From positions 1-64,000 of the forward strand of contig CALUFC010000009.1 of the NCBI GenBank assembly GCA_944319885.1: DNA of 64,000 nt, read 5' to 3'. Made by a program: the position numbers and the translations under genes. Below are positions 58,249 through 64,000 of this stretch, one piece after another. Position 1 is the first letter of the stretch; every line of letters starts with the position of its first letter. Under the pieces are notes generated by a model that made no database searches, was not told where the DNA came from, and saw only the letters and a program-made list of their open reading frames with translations. This stretch comes from an uncultured Coriobacteriaceae bacterium. Its GTDB lineage: Bacteria > Actinomycetota > Coriobacteriia > Coriobacteriales > Coriobacteriaceae.

Positions 58249-60126
58249 GTGCGCCACGTATATGAGGATCGATTTGCCGAGATTGAGCCGCTGCTCAATC
58301 GCGTTGAAAAACCGAGCCGCTATATCGATCACGAATGGGGGACGCTTGCCAAGCCCGATGCTGCGTATCGCGTCTGCCTGATCTATCCAGATGTCTACGA
58401 GGTCGGTCTGCCTAATCAGGGCATCGCGATTCTGTATAACAACCTGAACAAGGCCGAGGGCATCTCGTGCGAGCGCGGGTACATCCCGTGGGTCGATATG
58501 GCCGATGAGATGCGCGCTGCCGGCGTGCCGCTGCTTTCGCTGGAGGGTGCCGCGCCTGTTGCCGCATTCGATGTGGTAGGTTTCCACATTCCGCATGAGC
58601 TTGCCGCAACCAACTACCTCGAGGCGCTCGACCTTGCCGATATTCCACTTATGGCGCAGGAGCGCGCAAACGATGACCCGCTTGTTGTTGCGGGCGGCCC
58701 TTCTGTGTACAACCCCGAACCGCTCCATGCCTTCTTCGACGCGTTCTTGGTGGGCGAGGGCGAAGATTTGATCGTCGAGTTTTGTGAGCGCCACCGCGAG
58801 CTCAAGGTGGCAGGCCTCACGCGCACCGAGCTGCTGCGCGAGCTTGCGAAGATTCCCGGCGTGTATGTGCCGAGTTTGTACGAGCTGGTGCACGATGAGG
58901 CGTCGACGCGCTGGGGCCACACGGTGCCTCAGGCCGGAGAAGACGTGCCCGAGGTCATCTACAAGCGCGTTGCCGCCGACTTCGGTGCCACCGATCCCGT
59001 TCCGCAATCGGTGGTGCCCTATGCGCAGCTCGTGCACGACCGCCTCTCCGTCGAGGTCTTGCGCGGGTGCGCGCGTGGATGCCGGTTCTGCCAGGCGGGC
59101 ATCACCTATCGTCCGGTGCGCGAGCGTTCGGCCGACCAGGTTGTTTCGGCGGTAGTGCACGGTCTTGAGAAAACCGGCTACGACGAGGTGTCGCTCACCT
59201 CGCTTTCCACGACCGACCATTCCTGCGTGAAAGAGATTCTCTCGCGTCTGAATCGACGTCTTGCAGATACCGGTATCTCTGTTTCTATTCCCTCTCAGCG
59301 TCTTGATTCCTTTGGTGTCGAGATGGCGCTCGAGGTAGCGGGGGAGAAGAAGGGCGGACTTACCTTTGCTCCTGAGGCTGGTAGCCAGCGCATGCGCGAC
59401 ATCATCAACAAGAATGTGACAGAGGAAGATCTTGATCGCGCGGTTCGAGCTGCCTTCCAGGCGGGATGGCGGCGCTGTAAGCTCTATTTCATGATGGGGC
59501 TTCCCGGCGAGCGCGATGAGGACATCGTGGCTATTGCACATCTGGCGGATCATGTCGTCGAGGTGGCACGTGAGGTTGTCTCGCCCGAGCAGCGCGGGGG
59601 CATTGGCGTTTCCATCTCGGTGGCGGTGTTTATCCCGAAGGCGTGGACGCCGTTTCAGTGGTGCGCGCAGCTCGACGATGCCGAGGTGAAGCGTCGTCAG
59701 CAGCTGTTGCTCGCAAGCGTGAAGAGCCGTGCGGTGCGCGTACATTACCACGATGCGGAAACTTCGCTCATCGAGGCGGTGCTCTCCCGTGGCGGCCGTG
59801 ATCTGGCCCCGGTGATTCTGGGTGCCTGGCAACGCGGCCAACGCTTCGATGCCTGGACCGAGCAGTTCGAGCTTTCACGTTGGCTCGAGGCGGCCGCGGC
59901 GTGCGACATCGATTTGCGCCAGGCGGTACAGGAGCCGTTCCCGCTCGATGCGCATCTGCCTTGGGAGCATGTGAGCCCAGGCGTGTCCCGGGGCTTTTTG
60001 GAGCGCGAATACCGTCGCGCGCTGGAAGGCAAGACGACACACGACTGCACGCGCGATACCTGCACGGGATGCGGCGTATGCCCCACGCTTGACGCACGGA
60101 ATGTATTGGTAGGTGAGCGGCTGTGA
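58249..60126 (+). CDS. B12-binding-like radical SAM protein (TIGR03960 type)
   Basis: 625 residues from the GTG at 58249 with AAGGAGG six bases upstream. An N-terminal cobalamin-binding-like domain (YRVCLIYPDVYEVGLPNQGIAILYNNLN...) precedes the radical SAM core, whose 4Fe-4S cysteines are C274, C278 and C281 in CARGCRFCQAG. Later blocks: TFAPEAGSQRMRDIINKNVTEED and LYFMMGLPGERDEDI. A C-terminal CTRDTCTGCGVCP cluster adds four cysteines. The family usually pairs with the DUF2344 protein that follows; the reaction is unknown, with rRNA or tRNA modification suspected from its association with ribosomal genes. Confidence 0.88.
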   Translation: MRHVYEDRFAEIEPLLNRVEKPSRYIDHEWGTLAKPDAAYRVCLIYPDVYEVGLPNQGIAILYNNLNKAEGISCERGYIPWVDMADEMRAAGVPLLSLEGAAPVAAFDVVGFHIPHELAATNYLEALDLADIPLMAQERANDDPLVVAGGPSVYNPEPLHAFFDAFLVGEGEDLIVEFCERHRELKVAGLTRTELLRELAKIPGVYVPSLYELVHDEASTRWGHTVPQAGEDVPEVIYKRVAADFGATDPVPQSVVPYAQLVHDRLSVEVLRGCARGCRFCQAGITYRPVRERSADQVVSAVVHGLEKTGYDEVSLTSLSTTDHSCVKEILSRLNRRLADTGISVSIPSQRLDSFGVEMALEVAGEKKGGLTFAPEAGSQRMRDIINKNVTEEDLDRAVRAAFQAGWRRCKLYFMMGLPGERDEDIVAIAHLADHVVEVAREVVSPEQRGGIGVSISVAVFIPKAWTPFQWCAQLDDAEVKRRQQLLLASVKSRAVRVHYHDAETSLIEAVLSRGGRDLAPVILGAWQRGQRFDAWTEQFELSRWLEAAAACDIDLRQAVQEPFPLDAHLPWEHVSPGVSRGFLEREYRRALEGKTTHDCTRDTCTGCGVCPTLDARNVLVGERL

Positions 60127-60866
60127 TGGAACCCACTCTGTTCAAGCTGCGCGTGCGTTACGTCAAGCGGGGCCGTTTGCGGTATCTGGGACATCTTGAG
60201 GTAGCGCATACCATCGAGCGCGTCGTGCGGCGCGCGGGGTTGCCCTACGCCGTCACGCAGGGTTTCTCCCCGCATATGCGCGTCGCATTCTCCTCGGCGC
60301 TGCCGGTGGGAACCTGCTCCGAGAGCGAATGGTACGACCTCGTCCTCACCGAGTACGTGCCCGCGCATCAGGCGCTGCAACGCCTTGTTGCGGCCACGCC
60401 GGCAGACCTCGCACCTGTCGAGGCCGCGTATGTCGACATTCGGGCGAAGGCGCTCACCGCCTATCTCACGCGCGCCGTGTATCGGATCGACCTTTCGTTG
60501 GCTGCAGGGCTCGCTATCCCGGCAAGCGCTATCGAAGGTGCCCTGGAGCGCATCCGCGAGCGCGGCAGCATCGCATATCTGCGCGGCAAGAAGACCAAGC
60601 AGCTCGATGTCGCGCGCACGCTCAAGAGCTTCCGCGTGGCGAGCGCGCCGTGTGGGGCGCTTCAGCTTGTGCTCGATACGCGACAGGATAACGACGGCTC
60701 GATGCGTCCCGAGATTCTGCTCGGTGCGCTCGATGCCGAGCTTGCGGCACAGTACCTGCCCGATGTCGCGCCGCGGCCACTCGAGACCGGGATCTCCTCG
60801 TTCGCCTGCTTTGCCTCATGCTCGATCGTTCGGGTGGAGCAGACGCCCGAGGCTGACGAAGCATGA
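60126..60866 (+). CDS. Radical SAM-linked DUF2344 protein (TIGR03936 type)
   Basis: 246 residues from the ATG at 60126; a GTG one codon earlier is possible. The start overlaps the stop of the radical SAM gene, so the two are coupled. Family opening LRVRYVKRGRLRYLGHLEVAHTIERVVRRAGLPYAVTQGFSPHMRVAFSSALPVG, then an acidic-aromatic SEWYDLVL stretch. In some bacteria this domain is fused to the radical SAM partner. Function unknown. Confidence 0.88.
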   Translation: MEPTLFKLRVRYVKRGRLRYLGHLEVAHTIERVVRRAGLPYAVTQGFSPHMRVAFSSALPVGTCSESEWYDLVLTEYVPAHQALQRLVAATPADLAPVEAAYVDIRAKALTAYLTRAVYRIDLSLAAGLAIPASAIEGALERIRERGSIAYLRGKKTKQLDVARTLKSFRVASAPCGALQLVLDTRQDNDGSMRPEILLGALDAELAAQYLPDVAPRPLETGISSFACFASCSIVRVEQTPEADEA

Positions 60867-60920
60867 CGTTGAAAGTATCGACATATTGTGAGGGACGGAC
60901 GCCCGCGACCAGATACTTTG

Positions 60921-60952
60921 TTGACGCGCCGTGTTTGGCCTGCTACTATAAT
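60921..60952 (+). promoter_or_regulatory. Promoter of rplU-rpmA
   Basis: -35 TTGACG (60921-60926) with TACTAT at 60944-60949 (17-base spacer) as the best -10; an overlapping TATAAT at 60947-60952 would need a 20-base spacer. The leader to the ATG at 60991 is about 35 bases. Confidence 0.7.
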
Positions 60953-60990
60953 CGGCTGTTGCACTACCAGATGCATGAAGGGTAAAGGAC

Positions 60991-61362
60991 ATGTACGCAA
61001 TCGTATCCACTGGCGGCAAGCAGTACAAGGTTGCCACCGATGACATCGTTACCGTCGAGAAGCTCGAGGGCAACGTGGGCGACAAGGTCGAGCTTCCCGT
61101 CATCTTCCTGAACGATGGCAAGAAGATCGTGACCGACGCCGCCAAGCTGGCCAAGGCCAAGGTCACCGCCGAGATCCTCGACCAGTTCAAGGGCGAGAAG
61201 CAGCTCGTCTTCAAGTTCAAGAAGCGCAAGCGTTATCGTCGTCTGAAGGGCCATCGCCAGCAGCTCACCAAGCTGAAGATCACGAAGGTTCAGGCAACCT
61301 CGCGCGCGGCGAAGAAGACCACCAAGGCCGACGAGGCTGCAACCGAAGCTGCTGCCGAGTAG
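60991..61362 (+). CDS. rplU: 50S ribosomal protein L21
   Basis: 123 residues; L21 is usually about 103, and the excess is a Lys/Ala/Glu-rich tail after residue ~103. Core motifs MYAIVSTGGKQYKVATDDIVTVEKLEG and FKKRKRYRRLKGHRQQLTKLKI are intact. AAAGGA lies four bases before the ATG. Forms an operon with rpmA under a strong promoter. Confidence 0.98.
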   Translation: MYAIVSTGGKQYKVATDDIVTVEKLEGNVGDKVELPVIFLNDGKKIVTDAAKLAKAKVTAEILDQFKGEKQLVFKFKKRKRYRRLKGHRQQLTKLKITKVQATSRAAKKTTKADEAATEAAAE

Positions 61363-61395
61363 CACGCACAACACACGAAAGAGCAGGTAGAAGAC

Positions 61396-61653
61396 ATGGC
61401 ACACAAAAAAGGACTTGGTTCCTCCCGTAACGGCCGTGACTCCCGCGGCCAGCGCCTTGGCTGCAAGCGCTTTGGCGGTCAGGCTGTGACGACGGGCACG
61501 ATTCTCGTTCGTCAGCGCGGCACCCACATCCATCCTGGCGACAACGTTGGCCGCGGTAAGGATGACACGCTGTTCGCGCTCGTCGACGGCACCGTCGAAT
61601 ACACCCGCGGTGTGAAGCACAGGGTCAATGTTCGTCCGTTCGCAAACGCGTAA
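61396..61653 (+). CDS. rpmA: 50S ribosomal protein L27
   Basis: 85 residues. Starts [22 protein letters not shown], with no cleavable N-terminal extension like that of Firmicutes L27, so the flexible tail reaches the peptidyl transferase centre directly. [35 protein letters not shown] is the family core. Followed by an intrinsic terminator. Confidence 0.98.
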   Translation: MAHKKGLGSSRNGRDSRGQRLGCKRFGGQAVTTGTILVRQRGTHIHPGDNVGRGKDDTLFALVDGTVEYTRGVKHRVNVRPFANA

Positions 61654-61682
61654 CGCACTACCCTTCATAGCGTGAATATGTG

Positions 61683-61715
61683 GGAGACCCTCTGCTTGGG
61701 CAGGGGTCTCCTTTT
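61683..61715 (+). terminator. Terminator of rplU-rpmA
   Basis: GGAGACCC and CTGC (61683-61695, one bulged T) pair with GCAG and GGGTCTCC (61700-61711), loop TTGG, followed by TTTT at 61712-61715. Confidence 0.85.
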
Positions 61716-61721
61716 GTTTGA

Positions 61722-63095
<1,374 letters not shown>

Positions 63096-63105
63096 GTGGT
63101 GTGCC

Positions 63106-63783
63106 ATGGTGGATGACGTTCGACAGCGCCTGCCTCGGCTTGGCGATGATCCCGCGCGTGAATATCGCCTTGGCATCATGGGCGGTACCTTCGATCCCAT
63201 CCATTACGGCCATCTCGTCACCGCCGAGCAAGCCCGTGAGGCGCTCGCGCTCGATCTGGTGCTCTTTATGCCCGCGGGCGCGCCGGCGTTCAAGCTTGGC
63301 AAGCACGTGAGTGCCCCTGAAGACCGCTACGCCATGTGCGTGCTCGCTACCGCGGCGAACCCCGCCTTCTATCCCAGCCGGTTCGAGATCGATCGCGATG
63401 GCGTCACCTACACGGTCGATACGCTGCGCGCGTTGCGCGCGGAGTATCCCGCAAACGTGAAACTCTACTTCATCACCGGCGCCGATGCCATTCTCGACAT
63501 CGTCTCGTGGCGCGATGCGGCGAGCATCGCGGAGCTCGCGACGTTGATTGCCGCGACGCGGCCTGGGTATGATATCCGGCAGGCGCAGGCGAGGATCGAG
63601 CGCTCGGGTTATCCGTTCGATGTGCGCTATATCGAGATTCCCGCGCTCGCCATCAGCTCAAGCAATATTCGCGATCGCGTGCGGATCGGCAAGAGCGTGC
63701 GCTACCTGACATCCGAGTCCGTGATCGGCTACATTCAGAAGAACGGGCTCTATCGCTTCGAAGGAGATGGACGCGATGCATGA
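63106..63783 (+). CDS. nadD: Nicotinate-nucleotide adenylyltransferase
   Basis: 225 residues from the ATG at 63106 (AGGTGG site); the longer frame to 62950 overlaps obg and is rejected. Adenylates nicotinate mononucleotide in NAD synthesis. Nucleotidyltransferase motifs: GIMGGTFDPIHYGHLVTAEQAR with the HxGH-like HYGH, FITGADAILDIVSWRDA, and the ISSSNIRDRVR end motif. Overlaps the start of yqeK by eight bases. Confidence 0.97.
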   Translation: MVDDVRQRLPRLGDDPAREYRLGIMGGTFDPIHYGHLVTAEQAREALALDLVLFMPAGAPAFKLGKHVSAPEDRYAMCVLATAANPAFYPSRFEIDRDGVTYTVDTLRALRAEYPANVKLYFITGADAILDIVSWRDAASIAELATLIAATRPGYDIRQAQARIERSGYPFDVRYIEIPALAISSSNIRDRVRIGKSVRYLTSESVIGYIQKNGLYRFEGDGRDA

Positions 63784-64000
63784 CAGATACGACGCCTTCG
63801 ATGAAGGGCAGCGCGCGGTCATCGAGCGCATCGAAGACCTGCTCGCGGTGCGGATGAAGGATGCCAGGAAGCGGCATGCCCATTCGCTGGGTGTGGCGCG
63901 TTGCGCCTGCTACCTCGCAAAGACCTACGGGGTCGACGCCTATCTCGCCTACACAGCCGGCCTCATTCACGATTGGGACAAGGTACTGCCCGAGGACGAG
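63776..64000 (+). CDS. yqeK: YqeK-like HD-domain hydrolase, N-terminal part
   Basis: 75 residues visible before the window ends. ATG at 63776 overlaps nadD. The HD signature begins with RKRHAHSLGVARCACYLAKTYG and continues AYTAGLIHDWDK, giving the first metal His and the His-Asp pair. YqeK enzymes hydrolyse diadenosine tetraphosphate symmetrically, and the gene typically follows nadD and precedes rsfS. The Asp-Trp-Asp-Lys after HD fits the family (HDxxK). Confidence 0.9.
   Translation, partial: MHDRYDAFDEGQRAVIERIEDLLAVRMKDARKRHAHSLGVARCACYLAKTYGVDAYLAYTAGLIHDWDKVLPEDE

Noticed and set aside
58051-59841. 596-codon minus-strand frame opposite the radical SAM gene
   Set aside because: Shadow frame; the plus strand carries the CxxxCxxC cluster and conserved blocks.

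Overview
The window is gene-dense, high-GC bacterial chromosome. Gene content and order fit an actinobacterium of the class Coriobacteriia (Collinsella/Olsenella type). The clues are an ileS T-box, a mannose-family PTS with DUF956, a SigB/SigF-like stress locus, mreBCD-pbp2-rodA, and the alaS-ruvX / mltG / pepQ-efp-nusB order. This placement is an inference, not a database result. There are no rRNA genes, insertion sequences, prophage genes or CRISPR arrays; one tRNA gene is present.

Layout. 1-2652: end of an ECF sigma factor, its likely membrane anti-sigma partner, a NYN/OST-HTH protein and a DUF523 protein. 2653-7764: an AT-richer gap, an Ile T-box riboswitch, then ileS, lspA and an RluD-type pseudouridine synthase. 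7777-13939: a membrane glycosyltransferase, a small convergent membrane protein, a circularly permuted ATP-grasp enzyme coupled to a small A24 peptidase, dgt and rarA. 14055-17199: DUF948 protein, a degenerate RsbW-like anti-sigma factor, a SigB/SigF-like sigma factor and an AI-2E-family permease. 17296-20375: alaS-ruvX. 20568-23995: mannose-type PTS (IIAB, IIC, IID, DUF956) behind a repeat-bearing promoter. 24145-33797: mltG, yqeG, a free shikimate kinase, a catalytically degraded AroB paralogue, a proline peptidase, efp, an Asp23 protein, nusB, xseB, tlyA, nadK and recN.

33819-42263 (minus strand) is a compact aromatic amino acid operon transcribed aroF-tyrA-aroB-aroA-aroC-pheA-aroE/K-aroQ. 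It encodes all seven shikimate steps plus the Phe and Tyr branches. A tRNA-Arg(CCG) gene and its terminator lie just upstream on the same strand. On the plus strand follow a CtpE-like P-type ATPase, aconitase, a zinc-ribbon membrane protein, a cyclophilin and a TPR membrane protein. Next come the elongasome genes mreB-mreC-mreD-mrdA-rodA, a DUF697-like protein, a radical-SAM pair (TIGR03960/TIGR03936 type), rplU-rpmA, obg, nadD and the start of yqeK, which runs off the window.

Most genes sit in tightly packed operons, often with ATGA-type overlaps. The points most worth a second look are the AroB paralogue that has lost its active site, the RsbW-like protein without an ATP site beside a stress sigma factor, the unusual T-box bulge, and the repeated sequence just upstream of the PTS promoter.
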